Below are positions 38,938 through 46,616 of a DNA stretch of 64,000 nt, one piece after another. Each line of letters starts with the position of its first letter. The stretch's first letter is position 1. This stretch comes from Faecalicatena contorta (GTDB lineage Bacteria > Bacillota > Clostridia > Lachnospirales > Lachnospiraceae). The notes beneath the pieces are model-generated. The model made no database searches and was not told where the DNA came from. It worked only from the letters and a program-made list of their open reading frames with translations. A program made the position numbers and the translations under genes. Location of the stretch: positions 1 through 64,000 of the forward strand of contig NZ_QGDS01000007.1 in NCBI RefSeq assembly GCF_003149105.1, in the 5' to 3' direction.

Positions 38938-39930
38938 ATGAAAATAGGATTAAGAGGCGGACATTCCCCTAACTGCAAGGGCGCAATGGGGATTCTGGAC
39001 GAACAGGCAGAAGTGAGAAAGATATACAATGAAATGGTCCCCATGCTGCAAGCGGCAGGACATACCGTAATCAATTGCAACTCAGATTCATCCACTGTCA
39101 ACGGGGAGCTGTCAGAGGGTACTAACAAAGCCAATGCCAACAATTGCGATATCTATGTAACCATACACATGAATGCATCTAACGGAAATGGTAGGGGTAC
39201 AGAGGTATTTCTCTACAACAACGAAAATTTAATGATGAACCAAAGGGCAGGGAATATATGTAATAAGTTTGCACAGGCGGGCTTTCCGAACCGCGGTGTA
39301 AAATTTAATACTGGTTATCATGACCTGAATGCCTCCCGGATGCCCGCAATGATTGTTGAGACCATCTTCTGTGATAATCAGCATGATGCTGACCTGTATC
39401 GTAAGATGGGGGCGAAGGGAATAGCTGAGCTGATTGTAAATGGAATTACCGGGAAAAGCGCGGAAAGTATCAAACCGACAAGTCAGGCAGCGGAAACACC
39501 ATCACAGAACCCCGGGAAATCAACGAATAACTTTGGATTGTGGTATCGTGCACACGTGGAAAAGCTGGGCTGGCTCCCGGCGGTACATGACGGACAAGTA
39601 GCCGGAACCACAGGACATGGACTTAGGCTTGAAGCTCTTAAAATAGATACAAGGAAGTTACCTGGTGTAAAGATTAAGGCTTCTGCACACATCCAGAGCA
39701 AGGGGACCGTAGACTATGGATACATAACCCATGAGACAGTTATCGGCACCACAGGGCAGAAGAAGCGGTTAGAAGCTATTATGCTGGACGTGGAAGGGCT
39801 GGAAGGCAAGAAGCTATACGTCCAGATGCATTTCCATAAGGACGGCTGGGGCAATGCTGTAGCTGGCGGTGATGGCGGTAGCTTTGGGATATCGAAAGAG
39901 ACACAGGCTGTTAAGATGTGGATAGCATAG
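38938..39930 (+). CDS. Endolysin: N-acetylmuramoyl-L-alanine amidase with ChW repeats
   Basis: 330 residues. Residues 1-175 are an Amidase_3 zinc amidase (GLRGGHSPNCKGAMG, YVTIHMNASNGNGRGTEV, ARMPAMIVETIFCDN-like motifs with His and Glu ligands). After a Ser/Pro linker there are clostridial hydrophobic-W (ChW) repeats: LGWLPAVHDGQVAGTTGHGLRLEAL, YITHETVIGTTGQKKRLEAI and GWGNAVAGGDGGSFGISK. It cuts the stem peptide from muramic acid at lysis. ChW repeats bind the wall. Confidence 0.93.
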   Translation: MKIGLRGGHSPNCKGAMGILDEQAEVRKIYNEMVPMLQAAGHTVINCNSDSSTVNGELSEGTNKANANNCDIYVTIHMNASNGNGRGTEVFLYNNENLMMNQRAGNICNKFAQAGFPNRGVKFNTGYHDLNASRMPAMIVETIFCDNQHDADLYRKMGAKGIAELIVNGITGKSAESIKPTSQAAETPSQNPGKSTNNFGLWYRAHVEKLGWLPAVHDGQVAGTTGHGLRLEALKIDTRKLPGVKIKASAHIQSKGTVDYGYITHETVIGTTGQKKRLEAIMLDVEGLEGKKLYVQMHFHKDGWGNAVAGGDGGSFGISKETQAVKMWIA

Positions 39931-39936
39931 AAAGAG

Positions 39937-39963
39937 GCCCGGAATCTGGTGAGGGCTCCGGGC
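39937..39963. terminator. Terminator between endolysin and AP2 gene
   Basis: GCCCGGA and TCCGGGC form a 7-bp GC-rich stem between two convergent genes. The T-run is poor, so it may end both transcripts weakly. Confidence 0.6.
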
Positions 39964-39972
39964 TTAATGTTG

Positions 39973-40644
39973 TCATTTGTTTAATTTTGCATACCATTCT
40001 AAAAACTCACCGAATATCCTTTCCTCAGCCTGCTTTCGAACTCCGGCTGCTTCCCTGAGGGTATCGTAATAGCCTAAATTGTATAATTTCCCCTTAAACT
40101 GTATATATGCATGGTACTTGCTTACGTTCTTTGCGTAACTTACACCCCTTACCCCAGAAGTGTTTGCTGTGGAAATCTTCTTGCTGGCAATCGCGGATAT
40201 GTTGGTTCCCTCGACCAGGCCCAAACTCTCTCTTATGCGTCCTGCTGGGTTTCCGCGCTCCCGACAACCGCAAGACCGAGTGTATCCGTTAAGAAGGGAA
40301 TTTTGTACAACCGTATGATTTTTATTTCCGCAGTCGCAGTCGCATCGCCATATGGTACGGGAACCTGTTCCAGACACTTTATCCTTAACTAACAGGTGAC
40401 CAAACATGCGTCCCTTTAGGTCTACATTTTGCCTGTGTGATATTTCCTTTGCCTTTTTTACTTTATGGCACCCGCAACTAATAACGTTTGGGTCATTGAC
40501 AGTGGAAGCATGCATCCATCTTTCGTTCTCGCAGAGCAAGCATCTTATAAAATAATAAGTGCGACCATTTTCTCGCTTGGCATCAAGAATCTTGAAGTTT
40601 CTTATTGTTGTACCGATTTTTTCTTTTGCCCTAAAACGAGCCAT
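39973..40644 (-). CDS. AP2-domain protein with Cys clusters
   Basis: 223 residues on the reverse strand. It has two Cys clusters (CLLCENERW ... SCGCH at about 35-60, and CDCDCGNKNH ... SCGCRE at about 100-126) and a C-terminal AP2-like fold (SGVRGVSYAKNVSKYHAYIQFKGKLYNLGYYDTLREAAGVRKQAEERIFGEF). Phage AP2 proteins are related to homing endonucleases, but no HNH motif is seen. It is a moron placed after the lysis genes. It may act as a DNA-binding cargo protein. Confidence 0.82.
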   Translation of the reverse strand: MARFRAKEKIGTTIRNFKILDAKRENGRTYYFIRCLLCENERWMHASTVNDPNVISCGCHKVKKAKEISHRQNVDLKGRMFGHLLVKDKVSGTGSRTIWRCDCDCGNKNHTVVQNSLLNGYTRSCGCRERGNPAGRIRESLGLVEGTNISAIASKKISTANTSGVRGVSYAKNVSKYHAYIQFKGKLYNLGYYDTLREAAGVRKQAEERIFGEFLEWYAKLNK

Positions 40645-40674
40645 CCTATCACCTCTCTTCGATAATCTTAAGCT

Positions 40675-41115
40675 TTATGTTTCAATGTTGTTTAACACCG
40701 TTATTCTTTCTATAACTAACTCCTGTATCTTAATTGCATCCTCTTCCGTATCCACCCAATTATCTGTTAAATAGGTCAAGTATCCATCACCTTCCGCATT
40801 CGATAGATAAAATTCCAATGGAGTACTATAATCCTTAATATAATCATCGTGGCTGCTTTCGCTCATCTCGATGTCAGCGAGGAAATCAGCTAAACCTTGA
40901 AAGGTTTCCTGTTTAAGTGGCTCTGTATCTATAATATCTTCTATGTCGCATCTTAACGCCAGTGTGAGTCTATACACAGCATCTCCGGCCAGTTTGTTTA
41001 GGTCTTTTCGACCACCCTCTATTCCTTGTATGTGTTTGGTGGAAATGCCTGTTATTTTGGATAGTTCGGACTGGCTATATCCAGTCCTTTTTCTTAATTC
41101 CTGCAATCTGTTCAT
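40675..41115 (-). CDS. XRE-family regulator with acidic C-terminal domain
   Basis: 146 residues. A helix-turn-helix at 1-60 (LQELRKRTGYSQSELSKITGISTKHIQGIEGG) is followed by an acidic helical domain. It lies second in a two-gene reverse operon and probably binds the perfect palindrome in that operon's promoter. The pair could be a toxin-antitoxin-like unit, but no toxin fold is recognised. Confidence 0.8.
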   Translation of the reverse strand: MNRLQELRKRTGYSQSELSKITGISTKHIQGIEGGRKDLNKLAGDAVYRLTLALRCDIEDIIDTEPLKQETFQGLADFLADIEMSESSHDDYIKDYSTPLEFYLSNAEGDGYLTYLTDNWVDTEEDAIKIQELVIERITVLNNIET

Positions 41116-41137
41116 AATTAATCCTCCTGATTTTTAT

Positions 41138-41521
41138 TTAAGCTATGTCTACGAAGTTACCTTTCTTATTCCTGTAGTTGCTCCAGCTACGAACATTGTA
41201 ATATGCTCTTACTTTTCCGTGTCCTTCCCACATGTTCCATTTTATTTCATCACTGTCTACGCGCTCAATTATAGATAAGCGAGTTTCTTCCGCTGCCATC
41301 TTCTCAGCCTTTTCCAAAGAAATTTCAAACTTTTCCGCTAAAGCGATTGCTCGTTTTGCTTCTGCCCAGGCGATTTTAAGACATTCGCTAAACAGAGCGA
41401 TTTCTATTTCCTTATGTCCGTTAATGCGGAGGCTTCTGTTTCTGTTGTAAGTTCTGCAATCATCATCGTTTTTGATTTCCCATGCTCTTCTCATAACCTT
41501 TTTAACATCATACTTTTTCAT
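41138..41521 (-). CDS. Hypothetical protein, first gene of XRE operon
   Basis: 127 residues, mainly helical with many charged residues (KVMRRAWEIKNDDDCRT, LKIAWAEAKRAIALAEKF) and an aromatic end. The start KKYDVKKVMRRAWEIKND and the LSECLKIAWAEAK-like segment are seen in small proteins of Firmicutes mobile elements. Function unknown; the partner XRE protein lies 22 bp downstream. Confidence 0.7.
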   Translation of the reverse strand: MKKYDVKKVMRRAWEIKNDDDCRTYNRNRSLRINGHKEIEIALFSECLKIAWAEAKRAIALAEKFEISLEKAEKMAAEETRLSIIERVDSDEIKWNMWEGHGKVRAYYNVRSWSNYRNKKGNFVDIA

Positions 41522-41559
41522 TTTTACTTCCTCCGTTCACCTGTTCTTTAACTGTCTTT

Positions 41560-41588
41560 ATTATACTCCCGTAGGAGTATAATGTAAA
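41560..41588 (-). promoter_or_regulatory. Promoter with embedded perfect palindrome
   Basis: On the reverse strand TTTACA, a 17-bp spacer and TATAAT. A perfect palindrome TTATACTCC-CGTA-GGAGTATAA (41561-41582) covers the spacer and the -10. A protein bound here must shut the promoter; the XRE protein of the operon is the obvious candidate. Confidence 0.8.
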
Positions 41589-41661
41589 TAGATAAATGAA
41601 AAGTTTTCAGGAAATAATCAAAATCTCTAACATTTTTGGATAAAGAGGAAATAACTACCTG

Positions 41662-41690
41662 TTGTAAAAGAACACTCGTTCGATTATATT
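41662..41690 (+). promoter_or_regulatory. LexA-boxed promoter of the SOS cassette
   Basis: TTGTAA, a 17-bp spacer and TATATT drive the polymerase gene. The spacer holds GAAC-ACTC-GTTC (41670-41681), a perfect match to the Firmicutes LexA (SOS) core GAACN4GTTC. The cassette should be induced by DNA damage, when the prophage is also likely to be induced. Confidence 0.8.
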
Positions 41691-41712
41691 TATATCAAAA
41701 GGAGGGATGACT

Positions 41713-42999
41713 TTGGACAGCAGAATTATATATCATATAGATGTAAACAGCGCATTTCTATCTTGGGAAAGCGCGTACCGTATACACCACTTAGGCGGAA
41801 AGCTGGACTTAAGGACAATTCCTTCCGCTATCGGCGGGGATGTCGCTATGAGGCATGGAATTATTTTGGCTAAGAGCATCCCTGCTAAACCGTATGGTAT
41901 CAAGACCGGAATGACTATTGTAGAAGCCAGACAAAAATGTCCCAAGCTATATTTAGCACCTCCAAATTACTCATTATATCAACGATGTTCCAATGCTTTT
42001 ATTGATATTCTACGGGAATATACACCAGATGTCGAAATCTATTCTATCGATGAGGCATACCTTGATATGACATCTACAATTCATCTGTATGGAAAACCTG
42101 TGGAGGTAGCCTATCGGATTAAGGACAGGATACGTGAAGAATTAGGCTTTACTGTTAATGTTGGGATTTCATCAAATAAGCTTCTGGCGAAGATGTCCTC
42201 TGAATTCCGAAAACCAGATTTAGTGCATACACTGTTCCCGGAGGAGATAGAGACTAAAATGTGGCCGTTACCAGTTTCGGAGCTGTTTTTTTGTGGACGC
42301 GCGACAACTAAAAAACTTTTAAATATGGGAATTAATACAATTTCTGATTTGGCACATACTGATATAGAGTTACTAAAAAGTCATTTGAAAAAACAAGGGG
42401 AAATTATGTGGGCTTTTGCGAATGGCCTTGACTTTTCAGCGGTTGTGGCGGAAGTTCCAGCGCAGAAAGGATACGGAAATTCCACAACGACTCCTTTCGA
42501 TGTATCAGATATTGAAACAGCCCGAAAAGTATTATTGGGATTGTGCGAAACGGTAGCGGCCCGACTACGGAAGGATAATTTTCATGCACAAGTTATTTCT
42601 GTAGGGATAAAAAGCTTTGATTTAAGATACGCAAGCCATCAGATGCATTTGAATAATCCTACAAACATTACTATCGAGCTGTATCATTATTCTTGTAAAT
42701 TATTTGAGGAGTTATGGGATAATAAAACGCCAATAAGGCATTTGGGAGTACACACAAGTGTATTATCGTTTGGTGAATCTCCGCGTCAAATGGATTTCTT
42801 CGATATGACGGACTATGTGCGTCTTGAAACATTAGATAAAACAGTAGATACTATTAGACTTCGATACGGTAATGATTCAGTGAAGCGGGCCGTATTTATC
42901 CATCCATACAGCACTAAGCACAGATTAATAGACCACATGGAAGGTGGAGTTTCGAGGGAAAAACGTAGTATAGATTATTCCAAACTTAAGGTTGTATAA
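41713..42999 (+). CDS. Y-family DNA polymerase (DinB/UvrX-like)
   Basis: About 428 residues. The TTG at 41713 is the best-spaced start after AAAGGAGG; an ATG at 41707 is only one base from that site. Catalytic acids lie in YHIDVNSAFLSWE and YSIDEAYLDM. A helix-hairpin-helix thumb (CGRATTKKLLNMGINTISDLA) and a little-finger domain with a C-terminal tail follow. It carries out error-prone bypass synthesis. It is the first gene of a LexA-controlled operon on the prophage. Confidence 0.93.
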   Translation: MDSRIIYHIDVNSAFLSWESAYRIHHLGGKLDLRTIPSAIGGDVAMRHGIILAKSIPAKPYGIKTGMTIVEARQKCPKLYLAPPNYSLYQRCSNAFIDILREYTPDVEIYSIDEAYLDMTSTIHLYGKPVEVAYRIKDRIREELGFTVNVGISSNKLLAKMSSEFRKPDLVHTLFPEEIETKMWPLPVSELFFCGRATTKKLLNMGINTISDLAHTDIELLKSHLKKQGEIMWAFANGLDFSAVVAEVPAQKGYGNSTTTPFDVSDIETARKVLLGLCETVAARLRKDNFHAQVISVGIKSFDLRYASHQMHLNNPTNITIELYHYSCKLFEELWDNKTPIRHLGVHTSVLSFGESPRQMDFFDMTDYVRLETLDKTVDTIRLRYGNDSVKRAVFIHPYSTKHRLIDHMEGGVSREKRSIDYSKLKVV

Positions 43000-43017
43000 A
43001 GAGAGAAGGTGAGAAAC

Positions 43018-43332
43018 ATGGGAATGGGCATTGGTATCAATGATACAGCCCCAGATGAAGGCAAAATAAAAGGAAAACAAGAATCTGTAGCCTGCAGTGT
43101 GTGGTTTACAAGCAATGGAAAGATTATGCCGAAGATGATGAAATATCAGGAATCAGATGGGGAAGTCGTTACCATATACCCTATTCATGTGATTACATCA
43201 GCCAAGAAAAACTATTGTGGAATACCAACTATAGAATTTGAATGTGAGTCGACAATGGGAAGATATTCAGCAAGATTTCGGTTATACTACTATATAGAAA
43301 AGCAAGAGTGGAAAGTAATATGGCAATATTAA
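43018..43332 (+). CDS. Hypothetical protein of the SOS cassette
   Basis: 104 residues from the ATG at 43018 with GAGAAGGTG upstream. It is beta-rich (ACSVWFTSNGKIMPKMMKYQ, RFRLYYYIEKQEWKVIW). It is a conserved-looking small partner between the polymerase and the SRAP gene, as in many Clostridia. Role unknown. Confidence 0.7.
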   Translation: MGMGIGINDTAPDEGKIKGKQESVACSVWFTSNGKIMPKMMKYQESDGEVVTIYPIHVITSAKKNYCGIPTIEFECESTMGRYSARFRLYYYIEKQEWKVIWQY

Positions 43333-43351
43333 TATTGAGGAGGTAAGTGGC

Positions 43352-43942
43352 ATGTGTGGACGTTATTATGTGGACGAGGAAACAGCTAAAGAAATTGAAC
43401 GGATAATACGAAACCTTGATAAGCGCTTAAAGGAAACCCCGAAGTATGGGGAGATATACCCAACAAATAATGTTATGGTACTGCAGGGGGGAAATGATAA
43501 TACTATATTAAGCGATATGATCTGGGGATTCCCACAGTATCAGGGTAAGGGTGTTATTTTTAATGCGCGCTCTGAAACGGCATTGGAAAAACGGACCTTT
43601 GCGAGCAGTACCAAACAACGCCGCTGCATCATTCCGGCGCGCGGTTTTTATGAGTGGGACAAGAGCAAAAACAAAATATCTTTTGAGCGTCCTGACAGAC
43701 ATATCATGCTATTTGCGGGGATATGGAACACTTACGGCTTGGATAATCGGGTTGCTATCTTAACCACAGAAGCCAATGAATCTATGGAAAGAGTTCATGA
43801 CAGGATGCCTCTGATTATGGAGCAGAATGAAATAGACACCTGGTTATATGATGATAATAGTGTAGAGTTTTTGCTGCATAAGCGGCCTGGAGAATTGCGT
43901 ATTGCATCAGGAGGCGTACAGCAGACGCTCGACTTGCAATAG
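43352..43942 (+). CDS. SOS response-associated peptidase (SRAP/YedK/HMCES)
   Basis: 196 residues. Cys2 (MCGRYY) is the catalytic and abasic-site cross-linking residue. FNARSE, PARGFYEWD and RVHDRMPLI carry the conserved Asn, Glu and His. SRAP proteins shield abasic sites in single-stranded DNA by a thiazolidine link. It is the last gene of the LexA-controlled cassette. Confidence 0.93.
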   Translation: MCGRYYVDEETAKEIERIIRNLDKRLKETPKYGEIYPTNNVMVLQGGNDNTILSDMIWGFPQYQGKGVIFNARSETALEKRTFASSTKQRRCIIPARGFYEWDKSKNKISFERPDRHIMLFAGIWNTYGLDNRVAILTTEANESMERVHDRMPLIMEQNEIDTWLYDDNSVEFLLHKRPGELRIASGGVQQTLDLQ

Positions 43943-43978
43943 CCCGATTGCCGATAGATTTCGGGCTATTTTAATTTC
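43938..43978 (+). terminator. Terminator of the SOS cassette
   Basis: AATAGCCCGA pairs with TCGGGCTATT (10 bp), followed by TTTAATTT. It overlaps the SRAP stop codon. Confidence 0.85.
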
Positions 43979-44144
43979 TACAATTTGTGACTTGACAAAA
44001 ATATAATAGCAAATAATGATAATTCAGTGTATAATAACTATATAATAGAAATGCAAAATTAAATTAGCGCTTGCATTATTTCTAAAAATCTATTATTGTT
44101 AAGGCACATATAAAAAGAGAGTGACTTGTAAAGGAGTGATAACA

Positions 44145-44327
44145 ATGAAAATTACGATAAGCAAGAGCTTTCTAAGTGGATACGCAAGAGCACTAAACTT
44201 AAGCGGTACAAAAGAATGGCCTAATCTTTCTGACGATAAAATGAAAGATTATAGGGCACTGAGGAGCGATTGGGAAGATGTCGGAAATTCAATCAGGAGA
44301 GAAACAAGAAATCTCAGAAAAGCTTGA
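44145..44327 (+). CDS. Small protein before DUF2335 gene
   Basis: 60 residues from the ATG at 44145 with AAAGGAGTG. It is basic and helical (SKSFLSGYARALNLSGTKEWPNL, YRALRSDWEDVG). It overlaps the next gene by 50 bp, so the pair is coupled. Its family is unknown; small partners of this kind are often found before DUF2335 genes. Confidence 0.6.
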   Translation: MKITISKSFLSGYARALNLSGTKEWPNLSDDKMKDYRALRSDWEDVGNSIRRETRNLRKA

Positions 44328-44769
44328 GATTGAGTTAGAAGATGAACAACAAATTGAACAACAAATTGAACAAGTGGTTTCCAGAGTAATTAGGAGTGAA
44401 TTCAGCGGTCCAATTCCACCACCAAGTATAATTCAAGGTTATGAAGAAGTATTACCAGGTTCAGCCGACAGGATATTGGGGATGGCGGAGAAACAGTCTA
44501 GTCATAGACAAGAGTTGGAAACCATGATGGTTAAAGCGGAGTCTAGGGATAGCTTACTTGGAGTGGTGTTTGCGTTTGCATTAGGATTCAGTTGTATTAT
44601 CGCGGGTGTCGTTATCGTTATACTAGTTCCAAAGAATTCAGGAGCTATTTCGGCATCAATACTCGGAATGACAGGAATCGGTTCTATTATTGCTACATTC
44701 CTAAAGAGTACACGTGGTAACTATACCAAGGGCAGCATAGATAAAAAGAGTGATCAGGTATCCGAATAG
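44278..44769 (+). CDS. DUF2335 family membrane protein
   Basis: 163 residues. SGPIPPPSIIQGYEEVLPGSADRILGMAEKQSSHR at about 43-78 is the DUF2335 signature. Two membrane helices follow (LLGVVFAFALGFSCIIAGVVIVIL, ISASILGMTGIGSIIATFL). The family is often found in prophages and genomic islands; its role is unknown. At the right edge of the prophage it is a candidate superinfection or defence gene. Confidence 0.85.
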   Translation: MSEIQSGEKQEISEKLEIELEDEQQIEQQIEQVVSRVIRSEFSGPIPPPSIIQGYEEVLPGSADRILGMAEKQSSHRQELETMMVKAESRDSLLGVVFAFALGFSCIIAGVVIVILVPKNSGAISASILGMTGIGSIIATFLKSTRGNYTKGSIDKKSDQVSE

Positions 44770-44900
44770 GGTACCTTTTCTATTGTAAAATACAATAGGG
44801 TTTGCTATAATCTTCTTGCAGGGAACGGCATAGGCTTGCCCTCTCTGCACCCCAAAAGGCCCCGGAGTGTAACAGTTCCGGGGCGATATTGTATCATCTT

Positions 44901-44924
44901 GGCGTGTTGCATGTCGTGTTGCAT
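44901..44924. repeat. Right pair of GTCGTGTTGCAT repeats, probable integrase arm sites
   Basis: GGCGTGTTGCAT and GTCGTGTTGCAT are in tandem, 125 bp inside the attR core. 23 of 24 bases match the left pair at 2537-2560. The gap 44770-45017 has no gene. Confidence 0.7.
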
Positions 44925-45017
44925 AGCATTCTATAATGCGGTATTTTGGTATTAGATTGCGGGAAACAGTCTCGCATAAAAGAATCACTCAGGCCCAGTA
45001 AATACAAGGAAAAATAA

Positions 45018-45049
45018 AAAAGCTGCAACCCATAAGGATTACAGCTTTT
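45018..45049 (-). terminator. Phage-supplied terminator for tRNA-Leu
   Basis: A 14-bp stem (45018-45031 with 45036-45049, two wobbles in RNA) with an ATAA loop is followed, on the reverse strand, by a T-run. It directly follows tRNA-Leu, and replaces the host terminator that was moved to 2423-2460 by integration. Confidence 0.85.
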
Positions 45050-45076
45050 ATGCGGAAGAAGAGACTTGAACTCTCA
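45050..45076. repeat. attR: 27-bp tRNA-Leu 3' end
   Basis: This block is identical to attL (2468-2494). It covers the T arm and acceptor 3' side of tRNA-Leu, so the tRNA is rebuilt in full after integration. Confidence 0.93.
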
Positions 45077-45133
45077 CAGGATAACTCCCACTAGAACCTG
45101 AATCTAGCGCGTCTGCCATTCCGCCACTTCCGC
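45051..45133 (-). tRNA. tRNA-Leu (anticodon CAG)
   Basis: On the reverse strand GCGGAAG pairs with CTTCCGC, with discriminator A and no encoded CCA. The anticodon arm CTAGA-TTCAGGT-TCTAG gives anticodon CAG, and the long variable arm is that of a class II tRNA. The 3' 26 nt come from the prophage attachment site. Confidence 0.93.
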
Positions 45134-45241
45134 TCGACAACTGATATCATATCATAAGACCCCTATCTTTGTAAAGCCCTAAACTTATTTTTTTTGTAAA
45201 AAAATGTTACAATTTTGTTACGGCATTTTCTCAATTAATTC

Positions 45242-45281
45242 TTGACAAATAGGGTCAATATGATATACTTTGATAATCAAA
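45242..45281 (+). promoter_or_regulatory. fabH promoter with FabT-type operator
   Basis: TTGACA, a 16-bp spacer and an extended -10 (TGATATACT). TTTGATAATCAAA (45269-45281) is a perfect palindrome overlapping the end of the -10 and the start point. It matches the FabT operator of streptococci (TTTGATWATCAAA). The MarR-type gene at 55805 is the likely repressor. Confidence 0.8.
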
Positions 45282-45332
45282 CTATTTTAATGCAAAGATA
45301 CTTTAAAACAAAATTAAACATGGAGATAGAAT

Positions 45333-46295
45333 ATGATTGGAAGGATATGCGGAACTGGCTCATATGTGCCGGCTCATTTTCTGGATAATAATGACTTGGC
45401 AAAGATTGTGGATACAAATGATGAATGGATTCGGGAGCGTACAGGAGTTGTAAGAAGACATATTATCGAAGATGAGACGATGGTTTCTATGGCAGTGACC
45501 GCTTCAAAACGTGCTTTGGAAAACAGTGGTGTTGCTCCAGAAGAACTGGATTTGATTTTAGTTTCCACCTTTACTTCTGAGGTATTGCTTCCCTGTGCTG
45601 CCTGTGAAGTGCAGCGGGAAATCGGGGCGGTAAATGCGACAGGATTTGATTTGAATGCTGCGTGTACAGGATTCGTATTTGCTTATAACACGGCGCAGGC
45701 ATATATTGCTTCCGGTATGTACCGGACCGTGCTGGTGATTGGCTCGGAAAGTTTATCTAATATGGTGAACTGGGAAGACCGGGGAACCTGCATTCTCTTT
45801 GGTGATGGTGCAGGGGCTGTGGTACTGAAGGCCGGGGAGGGAACGCCATACCAGCCGGTAACTTATTCAGATGGAGGCAAAGGGAGTGCCCTGACTTGTA
45901 TGAGCAGGCACCGGAAAGGCTGGATATCGGGGGCCGAAGATTTAGATTCTTATATGAAGATGGACGGACAGGCGGTGTTTAAGTTTGCTGTAAAGCAGGT
46001 GCCAGAGGTGATACTGGAAGTTTTAGAAAAGGTAGATATTCCATTGGAGGATATCGACTATTTTATTTTGCATCAGGCTAATAAAAGAATCATTGAAGCT
46101 GTGGCAAAGCGTCTGAAGCAGAATATCGACAAATTCCCTATGAATCTGGACGAATATGGGAATACTTCTTCAGCCAGCATTCCCATTCTTTTAGATGAGA
46201 TGAACCGCGAAGGTTTGTTTCAACGAGGGCAAAAACTGGTATTGGCAGGATTTGGGGCAGGGCTTTCATGGGGAGCTGCCTGTCTGGAGTGGTAA
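45333..46295 (+). CDS. fabH: Beta-ketoacyl-ACP synthase III
   Basis: 320 residues. The catalytic triad is in LNAACTGFVF (Cys), ILHQANKRI (His) and EYGNTSSAS (Asn). It condenses acetyl-CoA with malonyl-ACP to start fatty-acid synthesis. First gene of the operon, after the FabT-type operator. Confidence 0.96.
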   Translation: MIGRICGTGSYVPAHFLDNNDLAKIVDTNDEWIRERTGVVRRHIIEDETMVSMAVTASKRALENSGVAPEELDLILVSTFTSEVLLPCAACEVQREIGAVNATGFDLNAACTGFVFAYNTAQAYIASGMYRTVLVIGSESLSNMVNWEDRGTCILFGDGAGAVVLKAGEGTPYQPVTYSDGGKGSALTCMSRHRKGWISGAEDLDSYMKMDGQAVFKFAVKQVPEVILEVLEKVDIPLEDIDYFILHQANKRIIEAVAKRLKQNIDKFPMNLDEYGNTSSASIPILLDEMNREGLFQRGQKLVLAGFGAGLSWGAACLEW

Positions 46296-46363
46296 CGGGT
46301 AATTCCCGGTTAGACCGGATTACACAATAAAAAGAAAAAAGAACAGGAAAGGAATTTAAAATC

Positions 46364-46588
46364 ATGTTAGAAAAAGTAAAAGAAATCGTAGCAGAATCCT
46401 TAGGAGCAGAAATTGGAACACTTACAGAGGCAACTTCTTTTAAAGAAGATCTGGCAGCAGATTCTTTAGATTTATTTGAAGTAGTTATGGCATTTGAGGA
46501 AGAGTTTGGCGTGGAGATTCCATCCGAGGACCTGGAGCAGATTGCTACTATTGGAGATGTAATTAAATATCTGGAAGAACATAAATAG
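46364..46588 (+). CDS. acpP: Acyl carrier protein
   Basis: 74 residues, acidic, with the phosphopantetheine Ser in ADSLDLFEV (Ser34). It carries growing acyl chains between the Fab enzymes. AGGAAAGGA precedes the ATG. Confidence 0.96.
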   Translation: MLEKVKEIVAESLGAEIGTLTEATSFKEDLAADSLDLFEVVMAFEEEFGVEIPSEDLEQIATIGDVIKYLEEHK

Positions 46589-46616
46589 AGAAAAACGTAA
46601 TAGAAAGGTTGTTAGT

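Noticed and set aside
44870..44890. Terminator from GCCCCGGA/TCCGGGGC near attR
   Set aside because: The stem is good but there is no T-run on the forward strand and only a short one on the reverse; nothing clearly needs it.
44701..44988. Reverse-strand gene near attR
   Set aside because: It runs antisense through the end of the DUF2335 gene and the arm repeats, with no ribosome site or family resemblance.
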